Assembly (NCBI RefSeq): GCF_900167205.1
Contig: NZ_FUWW01000010.1
Location: forward strand, 1-64,000
Origin: Eubacterium coprostanoligenes
GTDB lineage: Bacteria > Bacillota > Clostridia > Oscillospirales > Acutalibacteraceae
Direction of reading: 5' to 3'
Length of the DNA: 64,000 bases
Below are positions 34,505 through 42,403 of the stretch, in pieces (the first letter of the stretch is position 1; each line of letters starts with the position of its first letter). Below the pieces are notes generated by a model, which saw nothing but the letters and a program-made list of their open reading frames with translations, was not told the origin of the DNA and made no database searches. A program made the translations under genes and the position numbers.

Positions 34505-36220
34505 ATGGACATTAACGCTTTATATAACGAGTGGTTGCAAAAGGCAACAGGCGACCCTGACCTTACGGCAGAACTTGAAAGCATAAAGGGCAATGACGAT
34601 GAGATATTGGATAGATTTTATCGTTCACTCGAATTTGGTACTGCCGGACTTCGTGGAGTAATCGGAGCAGGCACAAATAGAATGAATATTTACACTGTCG
34701 GCAGAGCAACACAGGGACTTGCGGATTTCCTCAACGCTCACTACGATTCACCGTCTATTGCAATCGGCTACGACAGCAGAATTAAATCGGAATATTTCAG
34801 CAAAGAGGCGGCAAGCATTTTGGCTGCAAACGGAATTAAGGTTTATCTTTATGACGAGCTTGAGCCTACTCCTTGCCTTTCATTCGCAATTCGTCACTTC
34901 CACACATCAAGCGGTATTATTCTCACCGCTTCACACAACCCTGCAAAGTATAACGGCTATAAGTGCTATAACCCAAAGGGCTACCAAATGACTGATGAGG
35001 AAGCGTCGGAAACATACGAGTTCATCCAAAAGGTGGATTACTTCACAGGTATCAAAAAGGTTGATTTTGACAAGGCTGTTGCCGACGGCACAATTGAATA
35101 TATCGGTCAGGATGTTATCGAGCTGTTCCTTGATGAAGTTCAAAAGCAGTGCATCAATCCTGATATTGTAAAGAATGCGGACTTGAAGGTTATTTACACT
35201 CCACTTAACGGCACGGGCAACAAGCCGGTTCGTGAAATTCTCGACAGAATCGGTGTTAAGAATGTTTATGTTGTTCCGGAACAGGAATATCCTGACGGCA
35301 ATTTCCCAACTTGTCCGTTCCCAAATCCTGAAATCAAGCAGGTGTTCGAACTCGGACTTGAAATGAACAAGACTATCAAGGCAGATTTGCTTCTTGCAAC
35401 CGACCCTGACTGCGACAGAGTGGGCATTGCCGTTCCTGATGATAAGGGTGAGCCTGTTCTTTTGAGCGGTAATGAAGTTGGTGCAATGCTCCTCAATTAC
35501 ATTCTTTCAGAGCGCAAAGCAAATGGCACATTGCCGTCATCTGCAATTGCCGTAAAATCTTTTGTTTCAACCGACCTTGCAGAAGTTATTGCTAAAAAGT
35601 ATAACTGCACATTCAAGAATCTTCTCACAGGATTTAAGTATATCGGTGAGCTTATCACAAATCTTGAAGCAGAGGGCAGAGCAAGCGATTTTGTTATGGG
35701 TTTTGAAGAAAGCTACGGCTATCTTGCAGGCACTCACGCAAGAGATAAGGACGCAGTTGTCGCTTCAATGCTTATTTGCGAAATGGCAGCTTATTATAAA
35801 ACAAAGAATATGAATCTTGTTGATGTTATGAATTCTCTTTATGACGAGTTTGGCTACTATGCAAATGTTGTTGAGTCATATACCTTTGAGGGCGCAGCAG
35901 GTATGGACAAAATGGCTTCTATTATGGACACTCTCCGTACAAATCCGCCAAAGGAAATTGCAGGTATGGCAGTAACAGCCGTGTCTGATTACGAAAGTTC
36001 AACAATCACTTATGCAGACGGTTCTCCGTCAAAGACTATTGATTTGCCAAAATCAAATGTTCTTGCGTTCGACCTTACCGATGGTAACAAGCTTATTGTC
36101 AGACCGTCAGGCACAGAGCCAAAAATCAAGGCATATATCACTGCAATCGGCACAGATAAAAACAGTGCACACAACCTTGCAGATACTTTGGTTGAGGCAG
36201 CCGGAAGATTTATGGAATAA
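34505..36220 (+). CDS. Phospho-sugar mutase (phosphoglucomutase/phosphomannomutase)
   Basis: Interconverts hexose 1- and 6-phosphates. 571 residues from ATG 34505 (AAGGAG upstream). The phosphoserine is S143 in LTASHNPAKYNG; Mg is bound by ATDPDCDRVG; sugar is bound by GFEESYGY; phosphate by RPSGTEPK. The size fits the PgcA/phosphoglucomutase-2 group of Firmicutes. A 31-codon gene follows 12 bases later in the same transcript. Confidence 0.94.
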   Translation: MDINALYNEWLQKATGDPDLTAELESIKGNDDEILDRFYRSLEFGTAGLRGVIGAGTNRMNIYTVGRATQGLADFLNAHYDSPSIAIGYDSRIKSEYFSKEAASILAANGIKVYLYDELEPTPCLSFAIRHFHTSSGIILTASHNPAKYNGYKCYNPKGYQMTDEEASETYEFIQKVDYFTGIKKVDFDKAVADGTIEYIGQDVIELFLDEVQKQCINPDIVKNADLKVIYTPLNGTGNKPVREILDRIGVKNVYVVPEQEYPDGNFPTCPFPNPEIKQVFELGLEMNKTIKADLLLATDPDCDRVGIAVPDDKGEPVLLSGNEVGAMLLNYILSERKANGTLPSSAIAVKSFVSTDLAEVIAKKYNCTFKNLLTGFKYIGELITNLEAEGRASDFVMGFEESYGYLAGTHARDKDAVVASMLICEMAAYYKTKNMNLVDVMNSLYDEFGYYANVVESYTFEGAAGMDKMASIMDTLRTNPPKEIAGMAVTAVSDYESSTITYADGSPSKTIDLPKSNVLAFDLTDGNKLIVRPSGTEPKIKAYITAIGTDKNSAHNLADTLVEAAGRFME

Positions 36221-36232
36221 GAGGAATAGCTA

Positions 36233-36328
36233 ATGAACAGAACATGGGTAAAAATAACGGCTATTGTATTGGCAGTGCTCATGGGACTTAGCGGTCTTAC
36301 TGCCGGTGTATTTGCGTTTATAAATTAA
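36233..36328 (+). CDS. 31-residue membrane miniprotein (Prli42-like)
   Basis: A single hydrophobic helix (residues 5-29: starts MNRTWVKITAI, ends AFIN) preceded by a positive N-terminus. A ribosome site GAGGAA lies seven to eight bases before the ATG, and a terminator follows. The size and layout match the conserved Firmicute miniprotein Prli42, which anchors the stressosome to the membrane; the sequence match is only of general character. It is below the usual gene-calling limit. Confidence 0.6.
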   Translation: MNRTWVKITAIVLAVLMGLSGLTAGVFAFIN

Positions 36329-36337
36329 TGAAGTTTA

Positions 36338-36363
36338 ATCGGATAACCGTTGGGTTGTCCGAT
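36338..36363 (+). terminator. Terminator of the mutase-miniprotein transcript
   Basis: 11-bp stem ATCGGATAACC / GGTTGTCCGAT (one G-U), loop GTTG, then TATTTTTT. Confidence 0.85.
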
Positions 36364-36506
36364 TATTTTTTGCCCAAAATGACTTTGATATTTATTTGTC
36401 AAGCCGTAATTTCAAAGTAAAATATTATAATGATACAAAAAGTTGTGGTATATTTTGTGATAAATGTATAAAATTGAATTAGTTTACATTTATTTAATAT
36501 ATTTTG

Positions 36507-36535
36507 TTGATAAAAACTGTGACTTATGCTATAAT
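36507..36535 (+). promoter_or_regulatory. Promoter of the SCP2-aminotransferase-transketolase operon
   Basis: -35 TTGATA (36507-36512), spacer 17, -10 TATAAT (36530-36535). The transcript would start near 36542 with a leader of about 58 bases. The bases from 36364 to 36506 are very AT-rich with no further recognised feature. Confidence 0.75.
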
Positions 36536-36599
36536 TTCAATGTATATTAGGCATTCGTATGTTGAATTTTAGCAACGACAGAATTAAGGAGGAATTGTT

Positions 36600-37364
36600 T
36601 TGAAAGAAGCAAAATCAATGGCATTTGTCAATGCGTACGGCGTTCTCGCAACATTAGAGAACCTTTGCGATATGGTTGACGAAGCAAAAGCAGTTTGCCG
36701 AGGACTCAAAAAGCCTGTTTCATTGTGCTTTGATGTTACAGACGGTCCTTGCGTAACTTATCATTTCACACAAGATGGATGCAAAATGACAGAGGGCGAC
36801 TATGGTTGCACCTGCAAGATGAAGTTTGCATCTCCTGAAAAATTCAATGCCCTTATTGATGACAGCAAGCCTGGTATTCCTGCAAAGAATATCGCACAGG
36901 TTTTGTCATTCCTTATGGGTCCTTTCACAAAGCTCACAAATATCTTGACAAAGTATCTTATGCCGAGTGAAGAAGATTTGAAGGATAAGGATTTCTTCAG
37001 AAAGTCAACTATCCTCACAATGTACACAATCGGCGGTGCTATTTGTGCATTAGGCAACACTGATTCAATCAGCAAACTTTCTGCATCATATATCCCTGAC
37101 GGCGACATTCAGATGGGTATCACAGACGCTTGCTATGTAACAATCAGAGCAAGAGATCATCACCTTGAACTTATCAAGGAAAAGCCTGACACTCCAAGAG
37201 CAGTTATGGAATTTAAGACTGTAGAGCTTGCAAATGCACTCTTCAACGGCACTGCATCAACAATGGCAGAGCTTTGTGCAGGCAACATCTATATGTGCGG
37301 TATGATTAATATGATTGACAATATCAACAGAATTCTTGACAGAGTTGCTGTATATTTGGGCTAA
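36600..37364 (+). CDS. SCP2-like tandem-domain protein A (unknown function)
   Basis: 254 residues, start at TTG 36600, seven bases after AAGGAGG (an ATG at 36618 is less well placed). No catalytic motif. Two stretches each look like a sterol-carrier-protein-2 domain. The first is about 38-105 (strand FDVTDG, then MKFASPEKFNALID). The second is about 185-254 (AVMEFKTVELANALFNG, then AELCAGNIYMCGMIN and a terminal helix). A helical segment (about 106-165) links them. SCP2 folds make hydrophobic tunnels that bind lipids or acyl-CoA. It heads an operon with an aminotransferase and a split transketolase, so it probably binds or carries a hydrophobic substrate. Domain assignment is by eye. Confidence 0.65.
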   Translation: MKEAKSMAFVNAYGVLATLENLCDMVDEAKAVCRGLKKPVSLCFDVTDGPCVTYHFTQDGCKMTEGDYGCTCKMKFASPEKFNALIDDSKPGIPAKNIAQVLSFLMGPFTKLTNILTKYLMPSEEDLKDKDFFRKSTILTMYTIGGAICALGNTDSISKLSASYIPDGDIQMGITDACYVTIRARDHHLELIKEKPDTPRAVMEFKTVELANALFNGTASTMAELCAGNIYMCGMINMIDNINRILDRVAVYLG

Positions 37365-37379
37365 GGAGGACACGGTATA

Positions 37380-38651
37380 ATGAGCAAATTCCCTGAATAT
37401 AAACACGAAAAATCACAAGAGTGGTTCAACAGAGCCCTCAACGCAATTCCTTCAGGTGTTTACGGTCACCTTGGTCCGTCTGAAGGCTTGTTCCTCCCAA
37501 TCACAAAATGGCCTTTGATGTCAGATCACGCAAAGGGCACATATTTTTGGGATGTAGACGGCAATAAGTATCTTGACTTTATGTGTGCTTACGGTCCAAA
37601 TGTTCTTGGCTATTGTGATGAGGATGTAGACGCAGCCGCTATGGCACAGCTCAAGCAGGGCAACTGCACAACTTCTCCGTCATATAAGATGGTAGAGTGT
37701 GCCGAACTCCTCAAGGATACTGTTGCAACAGCAGATTGGGCATTCTTTATGAAGAACGGCTCTGACGCAACAACTTTCTCTGTAATGTGTGCAAGAGCAC
37801 ATACAGGCAAAAAGAAGATGATGTTCTTCAAGGGCTACTATCACGGTGACTTCCAGTGGGCACAAAAGGCTGACTATCCGGGTATTCTCCCTGAAGAAGT
37901 AGAAAACAATGTTGTTGTTCCTTGGTTTGATATGGACGCTATGCAAAAGGCATATGATGAGGCAAACGGCGATTTCGCAGGTCTTATCGCACAGCCATAT
38001 GACCACGGTAACTTCTTTGATAACACAACTGCAACCAAAGAGCAGTGGGCAAAGGTTCGTAAGTTCTGTGACGATCACGGTATGGTTCTTATCATCGACG
38101 ATGTTCGTACAGGTTTCCGTCTTGACCTTGCCGGTTCTGACCATTACTATGGCTTTAAGGCAGACCTTATCTGTTTCTGTAAAGCACTTGCAAACGGCTA
38201 CAATATGTCTGCTGTATGCGGTCAGGAGCATATGAAAAATACTGCTTCATCAGTTGTATATACAGGTTCATATTGGATGAGTGCCGAGCCATTCGCTGCT
38301 TGTCTTGCTTGTATTCCAAAGATGAAGAGACTTGATACACCTAAGATGTTCAGAGAAAAGGGTACACTCCTTTGTGACGGTCTTGTTGCCGCAGGTAAGG
38401 AGCACGGCTTCAACCTTAAGGTTTCAGGTGAGCCTGCACTTTTCTATCTCCGTATCGCAAACGATGACAGCCTTATGCTTCATCAGGAGTGGATTGCTGA
38501 ATGTGTAAGCAGAGGTTTGTTCCTTGCTTCTCACCACAACCACTTCATGAACGCTGCCGTAACAGATGAGGACATCAAGCTCGCTGTTGATATTGCAGAA
38601 GATGCTTTCGGCGTTGTTGCTGCAAGACACCCGGAGTTGGGTCTTAAGTAA
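37380..38651 (+). CDS. Class III PLP-dependent aminotransferase (GSA-aminotransferase-like)
   Basis: 423-residue fold-type I enzyme. PLP lysine K268 in CFCKALANGYN; cofactor phosphate contact KNGSDATTFS (125-134); PLP-pyridine Asp in IIDDVRTGFRLD (238-249). Overall layout is like glutamate-1-semialdehyde aminomutase, but no heme genes are nearby and the DVRTGF/GFKADL region suggests a sugar- or ketone-type substrate group. It lies 15 bases after the SCP2-like gene, with AAGGAGG upstream. Relatives in amino-sugar, aminocyclitol and hopanoid pathways aminate keto or aldehyde groups. The substrate is unknown. Confidence 0.88.
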   Translation: MSKFPEYKHEKSQEWFNRALNAIPSGVYGHLGPSEGLFLPITKWPLMSDHAKGTYFWDVDGNKYLDFMCAYGPNVLGYCDEDVDAAAMAQLKQGNCTTSPSYKMVECAELLKDTVATADWAFFMKNGSDATTFSVMCARAHTGKKKMMFFKGYYHGDFQWAQKADYPGILPEEVENNVVVPWFDMDAMQKAYDEANGDFAGLIAQPYDHGNFFDNTTATKEQWAKVRKFCDDHGMVLIIDDVRTGFRLDLAGSDHYYGFKADLICFCKALANGYNMSAVCGQEHMKNTASSVVYTGSYWMSAEPFAACLACIPKMKRLDTPKMFREKGTLLCDGLVAAGKEHGFNLKVSGEPALFYLRIANDDSLMLHQEWIAECVSRGLFLASHHNHFMNAAVTDEDIKLAVDIAEDAFGVVAARHPELGLK

Positions 38652-38707
38652 TTTGAATTAAATAATTTTTGGAGTAAATTATTTTAATAAAAGAAAGGGG
38701 TATTTTT

Positions 38708-39601
38708 ATGCCAGCAAATTATGTGCCATTCGATAAAGAAGAATGGCTCCGCCTTGAAAAAAAGGCTGACTTTTTAAGACGCTACTGTTTGCAGACTGCC
38801 GTATGGGGCGGTTCGGGACATGTAGGCGGCTCGTTATCTGCAATGGATTGTATGACAATTCTCTACAATCGTTTTATGAAGATTGATCCTCAAAATCCGG
38901 ATATGCCGGACAGAGACCGTTTTGTTCTCTCAAAGGGTCACTGTGCAGTAGGCTACGCTCCTGTGCTTGTTGATTGCGGTTTTATGCCTGAAGAAGAACT
39001 TAAAATCTTCAACCTTACCGGTGCAAAAATCGGTATGCATATGGACTGCAACAAGGTTAAAGGTGTAGACTGCTCAACCGGTTCACTTGGTCACGGCCTT
39101 TCTCTTGCAGTAGGTTTTGCACTTGCAGGCAGAGTAAACGGCATTGACTATATGAACTATGTTCTTACCGGTGACGGCGAGCTCAACGAGGGTTCAAACT
39201 GGGAGGCTGCAATGAGTGCCGCACAGTTCAAACTTTCAAATGTTGTTGTTTTTGCCGATAACAACAAGTGTATGATTGACGGTCGTGTTGATGATGAAAT
39301 GAAGGTTGAACCTCTTGATAAGAAGTTCGAGGCTTTCGGCTTCAATGTTTTCCGTGTTGACGGTCATAATATGAAGGAACTCAACGACGCTATCGAAGCT
39401 GCTATCAAGAATCATCAGGATGGCGGTGACAAGCCGACAGCTATTATTATGGACACATTTAAGGGTGCCGGCGTTGACTTTATGCAGGATGACTACAAGT
39501 GGCACTACGGTTCACTTGATGATGAAAAACTTGCAAAAGCATATGCATCACTTGACAAATATTTGGCAGAGCGTTGTGCTCGTGTAGAAAAGGAGGCGTA
39601 A
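38708..39601 (+). CDS. Transketolase N-terminal subunit
   Basis: 297-residue thiamine diphosphate-binding half of a split transketolase. Substrate/cofactor histidines H38 (GSGHVGGSLS) and H78 (SKGHCA) are present, as is the TPP/Mg motif GDG (155-157) ending in NN (185-186). Split transketolases occur in archaea, anaerobes and antibiotic pathways such as that of the rifamycin starter unit. It pairs with the next gene, three bases away. In the operon it stands between an aminotransferase and a lipid-carrier-like protein rather than with pentose-phosphate genes. Confidence 0.93.
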   Translation: MPANYVPFDKEEWLRLEKKADFLRRYCLQTAVWGGSGHVGGSLSAMDCMTILYNRFMKIDPQNPDMPDRDRFVLSKGHCAVGYAPVLVDCGFMPEEELKIFNLTGAKIGMHMDCNKVKGVDCSTGSLGHGLSLAVGFALAGRVNGIDYMNYVLTGDGELNEGSNWEAAMSAAQFKLSNVVVFADNNKCMIDGRVDDEMKVEPLDKKFEAFGFNVFRVDGHNMKELNDAIEAAIKNHQDGGDKPTAIIMDTFKGAGVDFMQDDYKWHYGSLDDEKLAKAYASLDKYLAERCARVEKEA

Positions 39602-39604
39602 GAT

Positions 39605-40615
39605 ATGGGTGGTATGTCTTATACAATGACAGATACAACAAAGCTGTCAACAGCAGAATGCTACGGTATCGCTCTTTGTGAGCTCGGTGAAGAACATAAG
39701 GATGTTGTCGCTCTTACAGCCGACCTTGCAAAATCAACAAAAATCGGAATGTTCGGTGAAAAGTTCCCGGATAGATTCTTCAATGTAGGTATCGCAGAGC
39801 AAAATATGTTCGGTGTAGCAGCAGGTATGGCTAAAAACGGATTGATTCCTTTTGCTTCAACATTTGCTATTTTCACCGCAGCAAGATCTCTTGACCAAAT
39901 CCATACAGACATTTGCTATCAAAATGTTCCTGTAAAGATGATTGCAACTCACGCAGGTACATCATTCGGTCAGGCAGGTTCAACTCACCATGCACTTATT
40001 GATATGGCTTGTATGAGAACTTTGCCTCACATGACTGTTATTTGCCCTTGTGACGGTGCAGAAACATACAATGCAGTTAAGGCTGCTTATGATATTGAGG
40101 GTCCTGTTTATATTCGTATCAACAGAGGTTTCGACCAGGTTATCTATAAGAGCCCTGAGGAGTGCAACTTCGTTTGGGATAAGGCTTCTGTTATGAACGA
40201 AGGTACAGACATCACTGTTATCGCTTGCGGTTCATGTGTATTCGAGGCTATGCAGGCTGCTCGTATCGCTGCATCAGACGGCGGTCTTTCAGTTCGTGTT
40301 CTTAATATGCACACAATCAAGCCTATTGATAAAGAGGCTGTTCTTTCAGCAATTTCAGATACTCGCCGTATCATCACTGTTGAGGACCACGAAGTTATGG
40401 GTGGTTTGGGCTCAGCTGTTGCAGAGGTTGTTGCTTCTTCAGGTAAGGCTTGTGCATTCAAGATGCTCGGTCACCAAGACGCATTCTCAACAATCGGCTT
40501 GCAGGAAGACCTTCTTGCTATGGCAAAGATTGATGCAAACGGTATCGCAGAAACAATTCAGGAAATGATGCACGCTGATTTTGAGGCAGACGATGCTTGG
40601 GATGATGAGTTCTAA
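39605..40615 (+). CDS. Transketolase C-terminal subunit
   Basis: 336-residue partner with the pyrimidine-binding and C-terminal domains. The catalytic glutamate is E65 in VGIAEQNMFG. H116 (ATHAG) and H128/H129 (GSTHHALID) occupy the donor-sugar histidine positions. The usual transketolase phrase after the first His is changed (THAGTSFGQAG), so donor or acceptor choice may differ. Start ATG 39605 follows AGGAGG. A gap of 50 bases separates it from the next SCP2-like gene. Confidence 0.92.
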   Translation: MGGMSYTMTDTTKLSTAECYGIALCELGEEHKDVVALTADLAKSTKIGMFGEKFPDRFFNVGIAEQNMFGVAAGMAKNGLIPFASTFAIFTAARSLDQIHTDICYQNVPVKMIATHAGTSFGQAGSTHHALIDMACMRTLPHMTVICPCDGAETYNAVKAAYDIEGPVYIRINRGFDQVIYKSPEECNFVWDKASVMNEGTDITVIACGSCVFEAMQAARIAASDGGLSVRVLNMHTIKPIDKEAVLSAISDTRRIITVEDHEVMGGLGSAVAEVVASSGKACAFKMLGHQDAFSTIGLQEDLLAMAKIDANGIAETIQEMMHADFEADDAWDDEF

Positions 40616-40665
40616 AGAAAATTCACCAATCTCAATTGTTATCTAACCGAAAGGAGTGTATTATT

Positions 40666-41466
40666 ATGCCAAGCGATGAGGTTCGCTACACAAATAAAGT
40701 CTTTATGGCGGGCGCAATGCCACTTTTAAAGACTATTGCTACCGATGTTCCTGAACTCAAAAAGAAGTTTGAGGGCGTGGACGCAATTTATCAAGTTTCC
40801 GCAAGGGTAAATGCGGAAGATGTTGAGGCTGTTCACTTTATTATCGAAAACGGTGAATGGACTGTTAAGCTCGGTGAATATCTCGGACAGAAGAAGATTG
40901 ATGCAGAGCTTGCTTTTCCGTCAATGGAAAAGATGAATGAATTTATGAAGGGCAAGGTTGCAAACCTTCTCCCTGCTTTGAGAATTAAGAATTTCGGCAA
41001 GTTCTTGAAGTTTATGCAGGTTCTCCTCAAGATGTCATCACTTTTGGGCATCAAGGACCCTGACAGCGTTGATGAGCCAACCGCAATTCTTCTTTGCAAG
41101 CTCTATTTCTACTTGCTTTCATCGGGTATCTCACAGCTTAATAAGCTCGGACATCCTGACATTCACGAATGGGCACTTAAATCACCTGACCGTTGCTATC
41201 AATGGGAGGTTATCGGCCATCCTGAATGTACAGCGTATATTCGTATCAAGGCAGGTAAGTCGAGAGCCGGCAGAGGCGAGTACAAGAGAGCAAAGCCGTT
41301 CTTCAATATGAAGTTCGACTGTCCAAAATCTGCTCTTATGATTCTTCTCGGCACAGGCGATATGTTCAAGATGACTGCTGAAAAGCAACTCATTATGGAC
41401 GGCGGTCCTGAATTTGGTGTTCAAATCGGCGACTATATGATGCTTGTCGGAGCACTTGCTTCATAA
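40666..41466 (+). CDS. SCP2-like tandem-domain protein B (unknown function)
   Basis: 266 residues from ATG 40666 (AAAGGAG nine bases before). Like protein A it lacks a catalytic motif and appears to have two SCP2-type halves: about 40-110 (HFIIENGEWTVKLGE, then AELAFPSMEKMNEFMKG) and about 190-266 (AYIRIKAG, FFNMKFDCPKSALMILLG, LIMDGGPEFGVQIGDYMML). They are joined by a helical stretch rich in Leu, Met and Phe (about 111-160). A and B differ strongly in sequence but share length and layout, so they may form a heteromeric carrier or lid for the enzymes between them. It is the last gene before a strong terminator. Confidence 0.62.
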   Translation: MPSDEVRYTNKVFMAGAMPLLKTIATDVPELKKKFEGVDAIYQVSARVNAEDVEAVHFIIENGEWTVKLGEYLGQKKIDAELAFPSMEKMNEFMKGKVANLLPALRIKNFGKFLKFMQVLLKMSSLLGIKDPDSVDEPTAILLCKLYFYLLSSGISQLNKLGHPDIHEWALKSPDRCYQWEVIGHPECTAYIRIKAGKSRAGRGEYKRAKPFFNMKFDCPKSALMILLGTGDMFKMTAEKQLIMDGGPEFGVQIGDYMMLVGALAS

Positions 41467-41489
41467 AATAAAATCATAAAACAAAAATC

Positions 41490-41513
41490 GAGGCTACGGA
41501 TTTCCGTAGCCTC
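41490..41513 (+). terminator. Terminator of the SCP2-transketolase operon
   Basis: Perfect 11-bp inverted repeat GAGGCTACGGA / TCCGTAGCCTC followed by TTTG; the tail is weak but the stem is strong. Confidence 0.75.
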
Positions 41514-41529
41514 TTTGTGTACTCAGCCG

Positions 41530-41646
41530 TTAGTTACAACCGCAACCGCAGTCGTTGTTGTTGAAACCGCCACATAAAAGAAGGATGATGATAAGGATAA
41601 TTACCCAAGAAGAATTACCGCATCCGCAATTATTGCAACAACCCAT
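41530..41646 (-). CDS. 38-residue Cys/Gly/Asn-rich membrane miniprotein
   Basis: Strong ribosome site (AAAGGAGGT, seven to eight bases before ATG 41646). The peptide starts MGCCNNCGCGNSSW, has one hydrophobic helix (about 15-25: VIILIIILLLC) and ends GFNNNDCGCGCN. Eight cysteines in 38 residues, arranged on both sides of the helix, suggest metal binding or disulfides. Similar Cys/Gly-rich single-helix peptides occur in spore-forming Firmicutes, some as spore proteins. Function unknown. Confidence 0.65.
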   Translation of the reverse strand: MGCCNNCGCGNSSWVIILIIILLLCGGFNNNDCGCGCN

Positions 41647-41769
41647 TGTGCGACCTCCTTTCGTGTTTTCTAACTCATACTATGAAAATCGCACGGAAGT
41701 GTTACAATTGAAAAAACCACACTGAATTTCGATGTGGTTTGCAGAATGTATTGTCTTATTGTCGCTTAA

Positions 41770-41812
41770 AAGGATATGAACACCGTAGGGACGAACTGTG
41801 TTCGCCTAATTA
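41770..41812. repeat. Fragment of an interspersed hairpin repeat
   Basis: GTAGGGACGAACTGTGTTCG contains a perfect 5-bp stem (CGAAC-TGT-GTTCG) and is more GC-rich than its flanks. It looks like the truncated end of a short intergenic repeat. No second copy is in the window. Confidence 0.35.
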
Positions 41813-41831
41813 CTTTTTTTATAAATAAAAA

Positions 41832-41857
41832 GCCTCCCTTTATATCAAAAGGGAAGC
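41832..41857 (-). terminator. Terminator of the SCP2 gene
   Basis: Minus-strand hairpin (GCTTCCCTTT / AAAGGGAGGC with one mismatch), followed by TTTTTATTTATAAAAAAA, 23 bases past the SCP2 stop. Confidence 0.75.
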
Positions 41858-41879
41858 CGTGTTTGATTATGTGGCTTTT

Positions 41880-42212
41880 TTAGCCCAAGAACTTTGTCAT
41901 CTCAAGTGCCGCATTTACGTCGCCGTCAACTGTGAGTTTGCCGGTTGTGAATGCAACAACAGGGTTGAGTTTGCCGTTGATGAGCTTGATCCAGTTTGTG
42001 CCGTTGATGTGAATAATAGCATTTCTGTCATAATATTCATAAGGCTCAACATGTACCTGACCGTCTTTTATTTCTATGTAAAAAATGCCGTTGACTGCTT
42101 TGCCTTCAATGTTAATCTGAAAAGCCATTGTACCTTGTACGTTTGAAACATCTGCGTTGTAGAATTTTGTTCTGGTAGCTGACACGATTGATTCATATGT
42201 CATACCTGCCAT
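41880..42212 (-). CDS. Single-domain SCP2 sterol-carrier family protein
   Basis: 110-residue protein that is a complete SCP2 domain: GTMAFQINIEGKAVNGIFYIEI-type beta-sheet, the acidic turn VEPYEYYDR, NGTNWIKLINGKLNPVVAFTTGKL and the closing GDVNAALEMTKFLG helix. Such proteins bind lipids in a hydrophobic pocket. It is transcribed towards the SCP2-transketolase operon from its own promoter, with AAGGAGG before ATG 42212. A third SCP2-fold gene within 6 kb suggests shared lipid biology. Confidence 0.9.
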   Translation of the reverse strand: MAGMTYESIVSATRTKFYNADVSNVQGTMAFQINIEGKAVNGIFYIEIKDGQVHVEPYEYYDRNAIIHINGTNWIKLINGKLNPVVAFTTGKLTVDGDVNAALEMTKFLG

Positions 42213-42244
42213 GATAATTCCTCCTTAAAATTTATTGTACTTAT

Positions 42245-42273
42245 ATTTTATCATACAATATACATAAATGCAA
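42245..42273 (-). promoter_or_regulatory. Promoter of the SCP2 gene
   Basis: Minus strand: -35 TTGCAT (42273-42268), spacer 17, -10 TAAAAT (42250-42245). Confidence 0.65.
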
Positions 42274-42341
42274 TAGTACTTTTATAGGTACATTTACCAA
42301 AAAATAAGGCATTTTGGATGCTCTTTTATATTTATGGTATA

Positions 42342-42370
42342 TTGAATGTTGTCTGATTTTGTGATAAAAT
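42342..42370 (+). promoter_or_regulatory. Promoter of the aminotransferase-EamA operon
   Basis: -35 TTGAAT (42342-42347), spacer 17, -10 TAAAAT (42365-42370), 34 bases before ATG 42404. Confidence 0.65.
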
Positions 42371-42403
42371 ATTTCAGTAATTTAAATATAGTGAGGAATT
42401 TTT

